This document shows positions 12,428 through 25,738 of a DNA stretch of 64,000 bases, piece after piece. Numbering within the stretch: position 1 is the stretch's first letter; every line of letters starts with the position of its first letter. The position numbers were made by a program, and so were the translations under genes. The notes under the pieces were generated by a model. The model saw only the letters and a program-made list of their open reading frames with translations. It was not told the DNA's origin and did no database searches. This stretch comes from Plazaster borealis (taxonomy: Eukaryota; Echinodermata; Asteroidea; Forcipulatida; Labidiasteridae), in the NCBI GenBank assembly GCA_021014325.1, contig JAJGQC010000293.1, positions 36,001 to 100,000 on the forward strand, written 5' to 3'.

Positions 12428-14597
12428 CAGCAGCAGAGTCCCTCCCACTTTTGTCGTCCGACCGATGATAAAAATGTTATCTTCTAAAAAAAATTATATC
12501 TAGGAAAATTCCGGTGTTAGTTAAGGGTCCATGGTACAGATTTTTGACTGTAGACTGGCTTACAACTCTTTATCAAGTGGCAATGCTATACAGTAGTGTG
12601 TGGTCCAAGTCCACATTGTGTTCCCATAGCATTAGGCAAGTTACTTGTGTTTTCGATTGTTCCATTTCAAAGCGGGGCAGTTGTAGGAGGAGATAAGGCT
12701 TAGTACATGGTCATTTATACTTTAGTCCTGATCCCCAGGCCAGTACGTGTGATTTAAGATCAACTGTTGTGACGTGTACATGTAATTTTTCATGGTGTGT
12801 CACACACATCTTTTCATGTTGCGGTTACCTTTTGACGTATTCAGCTGTATAAGTCAAAAGATCATGGCTCCATCCTCACCCTCTTGACATTTACAGCGTC
12901 CCCTCCCGAGAAGAATAGTACAGCCTCATGTATAATTCATGATGTCGTTGGTCCAGCGGTTGACATCATCACTGTGTGTGAGAGAGTTTAGCACACAGGA
13001 TTAAACTGTACACACCATACGAAGTATACACACACACACAGTAGTAGGCTATATGACAGTGTGCATGTACAAGTATAACACAGGTACTCAATGCATAACA
13101 TGCAGTATCAGGAACTCCGTACCAATCACACTTCTCAGAGAGAGAGCACTCTTCCAATCTAAGACCGATACTGTTGGTTTGAGGACTCGCCACAGCCCCA
13201 CAGATGTTGACAGCAATCGACATCCTTTGAGAGAGAGGTATTCTGGCCGTTGTCGCCTCCTTCGACCGCTTGGAGTTAAATATATTTTTAGCAGAGAATC
13301 TTATTTCTGTACATGTAGCTATGTGTATGATGAACCATTGACTGAGACACACAGGGTGATGAACAAGTGTACTGCATGCAGGATAGGACAGCCATTTTGA
13401 AAGGTCAGTTCTTTGCTGGAGTTAACTGAAGTAAGTGTTTGTACAAGACCTGTCAAATTTATCACTAAAAAAAGTTGTTGATTTCAGTTGAATGTTAAAA
13501 TCGTGGATTCCTCTATGTGTAAATCAACTTAATTTGCACAATTACATACAGGTGTACAGTGTTTGTATGTAATTACTGAGTACACAAACTGACACCACCA
13601 GGTAAATCATGCGATCCTGTAAATAAACAGGTAAGAGAAGTACATGTACATGCAAGACAACGTGTGTGTGTGTGTGTACACTCTATGAGCAGTTTTATGA
13701 ACCCGCACTCTCCATGCATACAAGTTTATGGGTTACTTGCACGTCTCTTTTTATATTAATACAGTTTGGTGACAGTTTTCTCAATTTTGCTTGTTTGCTT
13801 TTTTGATTTCTTGTGTTAAGGATTTTGACGAAGTGTACAAATACAGACAGAATGTGTTTTCCCAGTGCACTCTCATCTGATTTTTTCTAGGAAATTGAGT
13901 GCCTGGTGTTTAACTCAGTGTGTTTGTGGTTTTCCTGTAAACAACTTTGAATGGAATTTAGAAATTTAAGGGTCAGTCTGTGTACTTATCGACTTGTACG
14001 CGAGCACTAGTAGTAGTACAATATTATTTTCTAGTTTTTATTTCAACAACTTGGCGCATTAGTACTATGTAGGCCTACTGTATTTAATATTGTCTACATG
14101 GATATGGCCTTTAACATACTGTACATGTGAAATGGCTATTAATGACGACAATAATGATCTCCAGAGAAATGTGTTGTGAAATGAGGTACTGTATTATATT
14201 TTTGAACCTCTAAGTTCTAGTCAGATCTACAGGTACATGTAATGGAAAACACTTGTGACATGATAAAAAGTCACAACCTTTTGAGTCTGCCTGAACAGTA
14301 GTTAACCTTTTGCCAACTTAGTCATTTTGTTCATGTTAATGTAATGGCTTAGGGTATGGAGTACATGTTTTTCTATGAGGCAATGTTTTTGCCACAGTTC
14401 CTGAAGGAAGTGACCCTGTGCAATTTTTCTATTCAGTGCCAGACAAGCCGGAGGGACTCTGATTTCCCTGAATCCAGAGGTCATGGCCCCTGACTCCTTT
14501 CTGGATGGAGTAGATACTGGGTATCATATGCAAAGCAGAAGGAAGCCTGAAAGACTCCTGTCTAATGACTTACAAAAATGTCCTACTTTGTACCTTG

Positions 14598-14690
14598 GCC
14601 CACATTCAGAGCTGCTTCAAGCAGACAATAGTGTTTAACAATATTCTGCTAAGCAAAAATAAGCAGGATACCAGTTGCAATTGGTACATT
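14598..14690. mobile_element. Family A MITE, left half
   Basis: GGCCCACATTCAGAGCTGCT, TATTCTGCTAAGCAAAAATA, AGCAGGATACCAGTTGC. Confidence 0.5.
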
Positions 14691-15388
14691 CAATATGATA
14701 GTTTGCCTAGTTTGGCATGATAGTTTGATAGTGTTGATGTTGATATTTGAAGGGACCTTGTACAGCTTGTTTTTCTTGTTCTTAGTATACATTTACAGTC
14801 ATTTTTGTCTTCGTGAATCTGTGGACTTTCACTCCAGTCTGGATGAAGTTATATACGATAAAAATAACTTGGTCTCACACATACTGAGTAGAAAAGCTGA
14901 ACGATTTCTGTCCAAGCGACTTCCAAAAATGTATTTTTTTTACAGTGTGCATTGATATTGGTTGAAGGAACCCCTATACAACTCAAAATAAGATGTTTTC
15001 ATCTTCTCCTGTAATAATCCCAAAAGAGGATAAACACAATCATATTTCTTATTCAATTTGATTGAACTAGCATTGTTTTTCGTTACCCAGCAAGCCACAC
15101 CAACTCGAGCTTACCTTTCAAGATAACTTTGGTCTGATGTCTTCCCTGGTTAATCACTTTTTAATTCATAAGAAACTTGAAGTTAAGGTTACATTTTAGA
15201 ATCTCTGGAGAGAATGCTGTATGGAAGGTTGTTCCGCACTTAGGTATTCTGGAAGTAATTCATTTGCTAATTGAATAATTAGTTTTGAACTGAAATGTGT
15301 CCAGCAGACCATTGTTGCTGTTAAGGGAGACTGCTTTAGAGAAAGGGAAATCAACAGGTTACTATCAAGCAGGGTTAGAATACAGGTA

Positions 15389-15699
15389 ATTCACAATACA
15401 GCGCCCTCTACAGTTCCCCAAAGAGCGGTCGACTAAAAACCCATCACACGTGCAACTCACATCACACGGCAGTTTGAGACTTGTTTTAATGGTTGGCATG
15501 AATGTGAAAAACATTCACCAGCCTCACAATAAAAATACCATCTTATGTCGTAAACATGGTCAACATGAATGAATTTAAACAATCACGGTCATGCGGCGGG
15601 TACTGCAAGACGAGTAAAACTTGTCGACCTTTTCCCATGATGCAATGTGAAGATGACCTCTCCTGAGCAAACTGTAGAGGGTGCACTTTTATTGCGAAT
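15389..15699. mobile_element. Foldback MITE
   Basis: Outer arms ATTCACAATA and ATTGCGAAT (inverted), then GCGCCCTCTACAGTT and AACTGTAGAGGGTGC. A further inverted pair GGTCGAC / GTCGACC lies inside. No ORF. Confidence 0.6.
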
Positions 15700-17159
15700 C
15701 GTCCGTAGTGAAACATCTCTGGGTTACTCTATAAAGCGTTTCATGTAAAATTTGTTATAGTTTTCATGATAAAGTTTTGTTTGTTTCATTAGGTTACTGA
15801 TACTGTATGGCTGATCTTTGAATGAAATTAGGTTTTTTTTCAAGCCATTCATGTCATTAACCTGAAGTATGTGTACATGTACTTCTTGAGTGTACTTCAG
15901 AGAGAAAATGTAAAGTCCTTCACTGTCATTCTGATGCTATACTGGAATGTTTGTGCTTAGCCAGGTGCAATTACTCATGCATGGCAAAGCTTTCTCTCTG
16001 TTTGTGTGTGTGGGTTTGTTATAACATAGAGCAAGGACTTGTGTGTTATAAAGAACTTGACCAGCTTTTGGTTCTATTACTGTTGTCTGTCTGCCAAGGG
16101 CTCCCACAGGGTGGCTGGTATTTCAAGGGAAAACGTTCAAGTATTTATGTGTTGTGGAGAATGCATGACAAATTTTCCTATTCATTGTAAAAACAATATT
16201 GCAATTTCGCTTTCATCTTGCAAGGCCACCGGTGACGTGGTGTGGATAAATACTGACAAATAAAGGGAAAACTGCCTCATGAAACTCAACTAATTACCTA
16301 TTTAAACTGGAATATACATATGTCACAGAGTTCACATGTACTTGTTACGGTTGTGAAATTGACCATACTGTGGTCTCTTGGCGTACTTGAACAGACCTAA
16401 ATTGCGTATAAAATCCATGGACTAATGAAGGGAAACTTGCGTACTGGATTATGTAACACTATATTATTATCAATAACAAAAAATTCAGTGTATCAAGTTA
16501 CAGATTTCATTCAGAAAAAGCAGAATTCTGATATGTGGTCACTGTAACATAAGTAACCATTGGAATTGCCCTTTGGCATTTTATATAGATGAGTATTGTG
16601 GTTCCCAGGTGGGTTCATTCACAAAGTTCATCTTTGTTGTGGGGAACCAGAAAGCTCCGATGAAATGACAGGGGAAAGTCGCAAGAAAGAGGTGTCCCCC
16701 CCCCCCTTTCTCGATTTCCTGCATGCAGAAGACCCCTACAATTAAGCAACAATGCTCAGGGTGTAATGCAGGTTTTGTAGTCCATGGGCGTGTTCTGAAA
16801 TGAAATTATCCATTCACACGGAGGTGACTGTACTGAATGGAACATGCCACTCATGAAATCACATTTGTTTACAAAACAGCCCCCAAGGCCCTTGCTGTAT
16901 TGTGAACCAGAGGAGGGCATGCTGGGCACCATTAGATATAGACATTAATCCTAGTCCTCTTGTCTGTTTGCCTAGAAACGGTTAAGTATCCATCACAATT
17001 CTTCGGCATTCATCCTACATAAGTGCGGACAAGGTTAAGGCCAACTGTGTTCATGTAAAATAGGGCAAAAATCGTTTTCAATATTAAGGAAAAGCTTAGC
17101 AGCTCTGCCATAACTGCCCCAAATCATTCAAGTTTTGGTTTATTTTGGCAAGCATAGGG
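15700..17159. other. Non-coding stretch
   Basis: No repeats or exons recognised. A run of C at about 16697-16706. Confidence 0.4.
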
Positions 17160-17300
17160 CAGGGCATACTCGGGGCCTGATCCGTTCTTGTAAGGGCAAG
17201 GCAGTTTTTGCTTAAAGGGCACCTCTATTAGGTAAATTTAAATTTATGTTACAAGGGGCACCAAGGCCAGGGGCACGGAGTCAATTGCCATCTTAAAGTA
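17160..17300. mobile_element. Family E-like fragment
   Basis: GGGCAAGGCAG, AAAGGGCACCTCTATTAG and GGGGCACCAAGGCCAGGGGC resemble family E; no clean ends. Confidence 0.4.
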
Positions 17301-17919
17301 TTGGTCCAGCATACAGATTTAGAAATATAATCAATGTCTCTGAAAGCAATTGTAAGACATTCTGTGGGATATGTTTTTGTTACCCATGAAATTCCTCCGT
17401 CATAGCTTGCCAAATTAATCTGGTTTTGATCATGACGTAACCTCGCCTGTCAAGCACTTCCTGCAATACTCAACAAGTTGTTGCAGCTTATAAATCTCTC
17501 AATTTATTGTCACGCTCACACATAAACCTACTCGTGGGTGTATTGCTGTCAGTTTCATGTGTCTACATCATAATTTATTTGGAAGAAAACAAATTTGAAT
17601 AAAATGGTCATATACTTTTGTTACTACACAAATACGCAACGTAAAGATGGGAAAATGTTTGTTGTATTTCTGACACGATTCATTCAGGAAATGGAAAGAG
17701 AAACCAGAGGAAACAACTTGTATGTTGCTTAAGAGCAGAAGTTCACTCTGTGGTTATGTTTATTGTACATTTAGTACTTCAGAAGAGGTAAACGGAAACA
17801 CGCAGTTCATTTTAACAAATGGTACACTAAAAACACAGTGGTTGACAACATAGATTAACCTTCAGTTGCAAAGACAGAAACACAGTGATACTCCCAAACC
17901 CTCCCATATCCTTGCCATC

Positions 17920-18085
17920 AGGCCTGGAATTACAAAGAGGCCATGGAGGCCATGGCCTCTGTTGCCCCTGGTCTTGGCCTTGGTGCCCCTTCAAAAGTTT
18001 CCCATAGACTTCAAGATTTTCCAATGGAAGTGCCTTTGCAAAATGAAAATGGCCTTGCCCTCTCAAAGATGAAATTCCAGGCCTG
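17920..18085. mobile_element. Family E palindromic element, reverse orientation
   Basis: AGGCCTGGAATTACAAAGAG to GATGAAATTCCAGGCCT with CATGGCCTCTGTTGCCCC between. It makes a GC-richer island with accidental ORFs on both strands. Confidence 0.65.
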
Positions 18086-19377
18086 GTACATGTATGCCAG
18101 AATTTGATGAATTCAGTTGAACTGTTTTTGTATATAAGCCAATGTTATGAGGAAGGGTAGGGCTACATAGTCTTCATGGTATGCAGGGTTCTCCCGAGGA
18201 TTTTTCAAAACTGTGGGGCATTCTGGACTCAAATTTTTGGATGTTTGGCCGAAGCACGTTGAATTGAAACAATGTCTTCGGAATGTTTTCTACTTGGTGT
18301 TTATCTTGGTTTTAAAATCCCTACTATGCAATCTGGAGCATTCTATATGGCTTTCTCTTGATGTTTTTTTGTGAAAAAAATGAATATATTTTCATTTTTT
18401 GAGTATCGGCCGAAACGTACGTGTATTGGCACGCAATTCGCGCGTATCCCCTCGATACGCTAGCTTGTGCATGGGGAGAATCCTGGTATGGGAAGAGACC
18501 TCAAGCTTAACGACAGTTTCATTTACGAAGTGGTATACAAACACCTGCCCATTTAATTGTACCTGTACATGTACATGTACGTGACCTATAAATTATTGAG
18601 GTTAGTCACCTTGTAATCAAACAGTTGCATTAACATCTCATGGATGTTAAGGATATTTGTTGAACTGTCTAACACTAAGGTCTAACCTGGCCATGAATTG
18701 CTTCTCACCATTCTCTCAATTAGTTGACGACGTTCATTGTTCAGTTGTACACTCCACTGGCCTGTCCAGTCCAAGCTTCATTGATTCCATTATGGGCAAG
18801 TGAATTGTTAAGTGGATAAAATTGGCCAAGTCCCCCATGGAAACAATGGGTCAGGCCTTGGATGCAAGAAATCAATGGTGGTCAATAATACAGCCTAAGT
18901 CAGTAAGTGATTAATGGTGTAAGGAGCCATGTTGTTGTTGTAGCCACACATTGTATCCTGGTAGGAATGATGTGCAGGAGGTATGCAACTGGTATTCTGG
19001 AGAACTTATGTGATATCTATTGCTCTTTTATTTACATTTGGGCCGGACACAATTGGTGCTCATTTTCCCTTAAAAAGATAACAAAACAGAAAACGGACAA
19101 CAAATATTGTTCATGACTTAATTTATAATGGAGTGGGTTGGGGATGTGGGGCACATTGAATATTGCATCAAACAGGAAAAAGTTTGTTTTGTTTTTAAAT
19201 GTTTGGTTTCATACGTTTACTTGAACCTTCATTTGGCAACAATTTTATTTCAAATAGTTGGTACAACAACAGTTGTTCATTCACCCAAACATTTCATTTT
19301 CAAATACAGGCCAGTGAGAATTTATTTTGAAGTACATTTTTTCTGTTCTATTTGTTTTACTGTAATAAGTGCCTTAA
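18086..19377. other. Non-coding stretch
   Basis: Includes a TGTACATGTACATGTACG run near 18564. No gene seen. Confidence 0.4.
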
Positions 19378-19772
19378 TGGGAACTGGTATACATTTGGCA
19401 AACACTCTTAAAAGTAATGGTGATATAAACTTACTTGGTTAGAAAGAAGTACAGTAGCTTTCGATATATAAAGCATTTTGAGAATCATTTCACTTTGAAG
19501 TAAGGTGGTGATGGAAAAAGATATAAGTTTTTATCCCCCAAAATTTGATTCCAAGAAACGTTACTGTCAGATGTGTTTGTCAGACTGTGTATTCCAATTA
19601 CGAATTTTTCTTCTGGGCTTGGACATAACCGCTCCCGATTTTCGGTGATATCTCAAAAACGTGACCACCTTTTTAAATGAAATTTTCACAGATAAGTTTT
19701 ATTGTATATATCTACATTTATATAGGATCAACACAATAGAAAGGTTAAAAAAAACAAAGGTATACTTTCCCT
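19378..19772. mobile_element. TTAA MITE, family C
   Basis: TTAA flanks at 19374-19377 and 19773-19776. It shares AACTTACTTGGTTAG, AGTACAGTAGC, CATAACCGCTCCCGATTTTC and ATCTCAAAAACGTG with the copies at 24298 and 47029. Non-coding. Confidence 0.7.
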
Positions 19773-19894
19773 TTAAGCACTATGTTGGTGGATTTGCACG
19801 CTTGATAAAACTCTGTTATTGTAATTATGTTTGAGAAAATGGCATACATGTATATTTTATTTTGCCTTATAAGCCAACCAATAAAGGATCATAT

Positions 19895-20095
19895 TAAAAG
19901 CACATGGTCAACATTGGTAATTATCAAAGACCAGTATCCACACTTTATGTGACCCAACATATACATGAAATAGTAAACCTGTGAAAGTTTAAGCTTAATT
20001 TAATTGCTTGTTAAAGTCACAAGAAAACTAGTGAACAAATAACCCCTGTTATGTATTACACTGTTTTCAAACATCAGCTTTTTCAAACATTGGGT
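19895..20095. mobile_element. Family B MITE fragment, reverse orientation
   Basis: GGTAATTATCAAAGACCAGT, GTGACCCAACATATACATG and AAACCTGTGAAAGTTTAAGC match the reversed right half of family B. No second end could be found. Confidence 0.5.
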
Positions 20096-22314
20096 TTTGG
20101 ACTCGCGGAATCAAAACTAATTGTTGTACTCATTTCTCAAGAAGTATATAGCATTTCAGGCAAAAAGATTTCATGGAAAGTTTTCCACCATGACCCTCTT
20201 TATACAGTGTCAGTTATATGGAAATCTGTGAACAGTCATATGTATTTTTAATCCTACCAATGGTGTGGGTTGTGCACATCCTATATAAAACATTTTGGTT
20301 TTTTTAAAGCTGACATCTTTTGGGAGGAAATCCTACTGAAAGATGACTTGCAAAACTACTTGTAACCTTTCAAATCACACTGTTTATGCATATATCAAAT
20401 TACAGGTAAACATCAAATTTGTACAAGGTATTCTTAAACAAGCAGCCAGTTAAAATTTAAAACCAAGTATGGGATTGGTATAGCTGTGTTTAAATGTAAA
20501 AAACAAAATCGATTCATATCATTTTGAAAGGTCCCTTATTATAAAGTTCGTACCAATATCAATCGGCCATATAACATTTTCATCTTAAATGCTGCGACAA
20601 TTGAGAAAATAGCATTTAAAGATACCCCCCTAAATCACTGTTGATAAAATCAGCAAGAAGAAAGCAAAAATATTAACAAAACAAACCTATTTGGAGGTGT
20701 TTTGACTAAAACATGACCACTAAATTTGATTTGATGTTGGTTGAATAGTGTTTTTATTGAAACTAGAGGATGGGAAGCAATGTACTCTTCCAAAAGGAGT
20801 ATTGTAGTAGTTAGAGGGTCCAGCTTCCTGATCTGTGGTTTTCTGTACCTTGGTTTGTTTGTCTGTGTATCTCGGCCAACATTTTAACAGAGCACTTCCC
20901 CTTGGGGTTAGTCACTGGTGTGCCCATACGGAAGCTGTTGATTGTATGGACTAAATAATTGCATTGAAATGGCTATCATTTTGCGTCAAAGCTACGGGTG
21001 CCGGTTACGTATGTGGATTGGCATGTAGCCATATTCAGCATTCAATGGATTCCTGTGTGGGCAAAGACCAATATTATAAATATTCCTTCACATTTACATC
21101 CCCCCTTTTATTTTGGCCGTAATAAACAAACATCCTGCCAGAAAATCTTTCACAAATCTAATCAAAGAGGCAATTGATAAACAGTTTGTTCAATTAATTA
21201 TTTGACAAAATTCACATTATACTAATGTGAATTGCTATTGAGATGTGTACTGAACTGTCTTCTACGAACAAATCTAGATATTATTTAGATGTACATGTTT
21301 CTAAAGCCTCAAAGGTTTTAATTTTTGAAAAAACATACGTGTGTGTGCAAAACTTCATGAAACCAATTCATTTTTTGAAAGACATTTAGATTAAATGGTG
21401 TTTTAAACAAACATTTAGGCAGTTACACAAGTTGCAATCTCCCATGTCAATTTTGAAAAGTAAGTTGAACATTGTTCGAGTTTCTAATTTAAACTGTTAG
21501 TTCGTAATGCATATGAAGTCGACACTGTGTCTGATTTTGGTTTCAGTTGAGTAGGAACCATTTATCATTTTATGACATCAGATCATTTCCTTCCATCTAA
21601 AGTAAGCTTAGAAATTAAAAAAAAGCATCCACTCTCATCAGAAACTTCATAGCCACGGTTTTATTTCCTGCACGTGCCATCTTTCCAAGAATGAGTGCAC
21701 TTTCTCTCTCTAAGCCGACCAGGCCACCACTTCAAGGGAACCCCTTTCTAATTTTAGAAGTCTATTTTAATTATGGCCATTGGCCACCTTTTTTTCCCCT
21801 CCTAGTGTAGATAATGTGTGTACTAATGTTCAGGCACTTGTGTATTTTTAGAGCATCCTGAAGTGAGCGATTGTAAGGCAATATTTATAGAACTGTGAAG
21901 AGGTTAGTGATATGTGATGAGCTGTTCTAAACCCGGTGCAGTATAATGCTGTCATAGCGTTTCTCTGTTGACAGTCAGAGTGCTTACATACAGTGTTTGT
22001 ACTGTTTTCTAAAAAACCGGATCGGTGTCACCATGACTTAATGTAATAGATGATGAGGATAATAATGCTAGCATCGTTGGGAGGCTTTTGTGTGTAATCA
22101 TGATCAGGAATACTGAAAAGAAAAGTCGCTATACATGTAGACTTACTTTGTCCTGCAAGCTCCTTTATCGATGTATTTGACTAGAAGATGATGTTACGGT
22201 GATAGACCTTCTTCATGACATGGAGTAGCCATCATAATTTTTTTTTAAATCCATTAAAATCAATGGAATCAAACTGAGGCTGAAAGGACAAAAATAGTCT
22301 GATCCCATTATGGT
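20096..22314. other. Non-coding upstream stretch
   Basis: Mostly AT-rich, apparently unique; no gene or named repeat recognised. Confidence 0.4.
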
Positions 22315-22445
22315 ATATTGTGAATCTGTATGGCGAAGGTCGTGGGTTCCAATCCCAGCCGAGTAATATGCCTGTGGATTTTGTTTACAGGACTCTGGAA
22401 AGTATACAGTGCTTAATAAAGACATTGGTGTAAGGGTAAAACCAA
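22315..22445 (+). mobile_element. SINE fragment with tRNA-like B box
   Basis: AAGGTCGTGGGTTCCAATCCC, then CGAGTAATATGCCTGTGG and ACAGGACTCTGGAAAGTATA. This arrangement is typical of a tRNA-headed SINE. The A box is lost. Confidence 0.45.
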
Positions 22446-22594
22446 ATATAATATTCTTTATCCCTGATGCAAATTTAACATTAAAGAGATACTTTATGTT
22501 ATTGGAAACAGGGAAAAGGACTAAGACAGTATGTAACAACCCTGATGAAACCCTCTTCTCCAAACATGAATAATCTAATGACACCAGCTGTTAA

Positions 22595-22960
22595 AAGGCA
22601 CTGAACACATTTGGAAACTGTCAAAGACCAGTGTTCTCACTTGGTGTATCCCAACATATGCATAAAATAACAAACCTGTGAAAATTTGGCCTCAATTGGT
22701 AATCGAAGTTGCAAGAAAATGATGGAAGAAAAAACACCCTTGTTGTACAAATTTGTGTGCTTTGTGTGCTTTCAGACAGGAATAAAAGTTTTTATTATTT
22801 TAGTGAGAAATTACCTCTTTCTCAAAAACTACGTTACTTCAGAGGGAGTCGTTTCCTACAATGTTTTATACTATCAACAGCTCTCCGTTGCTTGTTACCA
22901 AGTAAGTTTCTTATGCTAATATTTGTTTTGAGTCATTTGTACACATCGTGTACGATACCT
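22595..22960. mobile_element. TTAA MITE, family B (opposite orientation)
   Basis: Flanked by TTAA (22591-22594 and 22961-22964). The sequence is the reverse complement of the 59229 copy along its length, including GTCAAAGACCAGT, TGCATAAAATAACAAACCTG and TACCAAGTAAG. Confidence 0.75.
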
Positions 22961-23859
22961 TTAAATTTCATGTGGATAAATTATCTGTTGTCAACACATT
23001 ATGCTCAGTAATGTGCTCATCACAGGGATTTATTGTCCCTTTAGCTATCTCAATTTGAATACCCTGAAGAGTGCATAGTATTTAGTTCCCAATCAGGTGA
23101 GTCTTTGTTGACAATCGCGCCTCTGCAGTACTAATTACATCAATATGCTGTTAAATTTATGAACCATACAAAAACATGTTTACACACTTTTTTTCCATTT
23201 GACTTTGGATGTTTGTAAACAAATGTAACCCTGGGGTGACTTGCCTCTTTTTTTCTGTAGAAATTTTCTTCCCTACTGTGTACATTGCATGGTGTAGCTA
23301 TTCCCCAGACATTGGCCTACCGGGCTTATTGTTGTAATGGGAATAACAGGTTGTTTACCATACACTTATTTCTTGCCACACCAGACTTTAACTTCCTGAA
23401 AAAATAATGACAAGTCGGTGTGCCCCCCCATATCTCCCCCAGCAATGTTACTCCTGCATGCAGAAAAACAATGCAATGATTCTGAGTGCACACTGCTTGA
23501 TTCGTAATGATGGAGGGAAGTTACGATGCATACCCTACAGCTTTTACTAATTCCCAGCGTGGCAGGTCGGTCGGGGAGAAAGGGGGTTAAAAATGCCAAA
23601 CATGTCTCCACGAGATTTATCTGACTACCTGCATGTAATTTCTTGTCTGATACTTGGCGGAGGCAAATTGCCTCGATGCCCCTGGTCATTGCCTCGGTAC
23701 CCCTCCAGCAGATATTTACATTTTCCCCCTTAGATGCCCTTTACAAGAAGGAAGAATTGCCTTGCCCTCACATGAACCAAATATCAGGCCTTGTTTTTTG
23801 TTGGGAGGCGTCTGTACATGTACAGTCCCTGTCAACAAATGGTGAAAATGCCTCGAGAG

Positions 23860-24112
23860 GGGATCAGGTTGGCTCAGTGGTTTCTTTCCCTGCCATTCAC
23901 CTCTGTGGACCCCGATTCGAATCCCACCTCAGACCGGAGTCTTGCATATTGTGGATTGGGTTTTCAGTCCCTACCATACCTGATTGCGTGAGTTTTCCCC
24001 GTTTGTGGTTTTCCTCCCACATCTAAAATTTAACTTTCTTTTTGTTTCCTATTCATCCTGTTAGTGGCGCTAATTGTGCTGTTGGGTAATAAATTAAAAT
24101 AATAAGTACCTT
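23860..24112 (+). mobile_element. tRNA-derived SINE, second family
   Basis: A box TGGCTCAGTGG (23870-23880) and B box GATTCGAATCC (23914-23924), then GTGGATTGGGTTTTCAGTCC, GTGGTTTTCCTCCCACATC and an A-rich TAATAAATTAAAATAATAA tail. Two other copies are at 25480 and 30248 (reverse). Confidence 0.7.
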
Positions 24113-24297
24113 GCTTTTTCATTTTATATTCCCCTATATATAAAAAATTATCTGCGATTCATTTATTTATCTGTAATCAAACAACATTACAACAAATAAA
24201 AGGTTTGATTTAAAATGCATAGGGAGGTAGTACGGATGAGAAGCCAATTTCATAGGGCAGATAAGCGCATAAACAAGCACCGACAGGTTTGCCTTAA

Positions 24298-24685
24298 AGG
24301 GTCTGTATACGTTTGGTAATGACTCTGGAAATTAATGGCGATAAAAACTTACTTGGTAAGAAGTACAGCAGCGATGGATAGTATAATGCATTTTAAGAAA
24401 CTTTTCACTTAGAAGTACTGCGGTTATGGAAAAAGATATCACTTTTTAGTCCCCAAAAATTTGAATCTGAGAAGCATTACTGACCGTAACGTTTCTCAGA
24501 TTGTGTATTTCAATCGCAGATTATTCTTCTTGCATGGACATAACCACTCCAGATTTTCGGCCATATCTCAAAAATGCTTCCACCTTTTGAAATGAAATTT
24601 TTACAGGTTAGTTTTATGGCATATATCTACAACTATAGGATTGAAACAAACAGTGGGTTCCAATTATCAAACGTATACAATCCCT
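24298..24685. mobile_element. TTAA MITE, family C
   Basis: Flanked by TTAA (24294-24297, 24686-24689). Termini AGGGTCTGTATACGTTTGG and CAAACGTATACAATCCCT form the inverted repeats. The body matches the 19378 copy and the reverse of the 47029 copy. Confidence 0.75.
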
Positions 24686-24970
24686 TTAAATGCATCTCAT
24701 TTGATCATTAGTTTTTTTATTGAATAATTTTACATAGAAAACAAAAATGCAAACGCACTTGTTTGTATAGATTCCTTTGACTTAATAGCAAATGTTACCC
24801 GTAGAGGGTCTACAGTAAAAACAACAACAACACAAACGGCCTAAGGCCTGCTTGCATTTATGCTTTTTGAACTGTATGTAGGCCTTTCAAAGGGAAGGTC
24901 AGTAAATTTATTATCTTTCTTTAGTTTTGAATAAATATGGCCTATAACCAGCTTTTGCAATTGTCAGTTA

Positions 24971-25353
24971 GAGGTGTTATACAGGATTGGTAGAGCTGAC
25001 AAAATAGTCGCAGACAGTGTTCGTGTTTTGGGTGATCAACCATATACATGAAATAACAAACCTGTGAAAATTTGGCTTAATCCGTTGCGTGAGTTAGGAG
25101 AAAATAGTGAAAAAACATGTTTTTTTCACCATGTAAACACATTGTTCTTTTGGTTGTAACAACCGAAATCAGCCGTTGCATTTTTTAAGGTTTTCAGATA
25201 TAGTTTTCTTGAATATAACTTAAATTTAGAGGGAAATATTTCACAGAAAGAAAAAAAAAATGGTTCTAGTATAAAAACTTCATAATCAGTAAGCTTTCAG
25301 ACTGAAACTAAACAATGATGCTTTTTTGTCCTTGCCAATCTTGTATAATACCT
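24971..25353. mobile_element. TTAA MITE, family D
   Basis: Starts AGGTGTTATACAGGATTGG and ends CTTGTATAATACCT followed by TTAA. It shares AGCTGACAAAATAGTC, GATCAACCATATACATG and TCATAATCAGTAAGC with the copy at 51262. Confidence 0.65.
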
Positions 25354-25479
25354 TTAAAACAACAACAAGATGGTTTAAGTTTTGTAAGGGATTTTATGCA
25401 CATTCATGTCAGACTTAATTTTATGTGGGCTTTCAAAATAAGCAACAGTGACTAGTAGGATCTTCAGGTGCCTCTTTGG

Positions 25480-25738
25480 GATCAGGTTGGTTTTACAGTG
25501 GGACTTTCCCCTGCCTTCTACCTCTATGGACTCCTGTTCGAATCCCACCTCAGACCAGAGCCTCACACGTGGATTGGGTTTTCCCTCCCTACCTGATTAC
25601 ATGTGTTTTTCCCATATATGGGTTTTCCTCCAACATAAAAAGAAAGAAAGAAGACATTTCCTCATCGTCCCCTGTTCCTCCCGTTGTTGGTGTTTGCCTG
25701 TTAGATGTGTAAGAAAATAAATAAAATAAATAAATAAC
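25480..25738 (+). mobile_element. tRNA-derived SINE, second family
   Basis: GGGATCAGGTTGG, B box TGTTCGAATCC (25535-25545), CACGTGGATTGGGTTTTCCC, ATGGGTTTTCCTCCAACAT and a tail of AAATAAATAAAATAAATAAA. Box A is mutated. Confidence 0.7.

Larger units (their letters stand above)
11261..15388. other. Non-coding upstream stretch
   Basis: A GC-richer patch at 11500-11641 ends in a donor-like GTAAGG, and 13120-13270 is repeat-free. A (GT)n run is at 13662-13676. No acceptable gene model. Confidence 0.4.

Noticed and set aside
12969..13400. Overlapping ORFs of 127 and 115 codons on opposite strands
   Set aside because: Neither has domain-like features; chance ORFs around a CA/GT-rich stretch.
13662..13676. 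Possible CRISPR-like or phased repeats
   Set aside because: Simple GT microsatellite; the tandem arrays in the window have no unique spacers of constant length and the genome is eukaryotic.
23366..24026. Overlapping ORFs of over 100 codons
   Set aside because: They cross a tRNA-derived SINE and a family E-like patch; no conserved protein.
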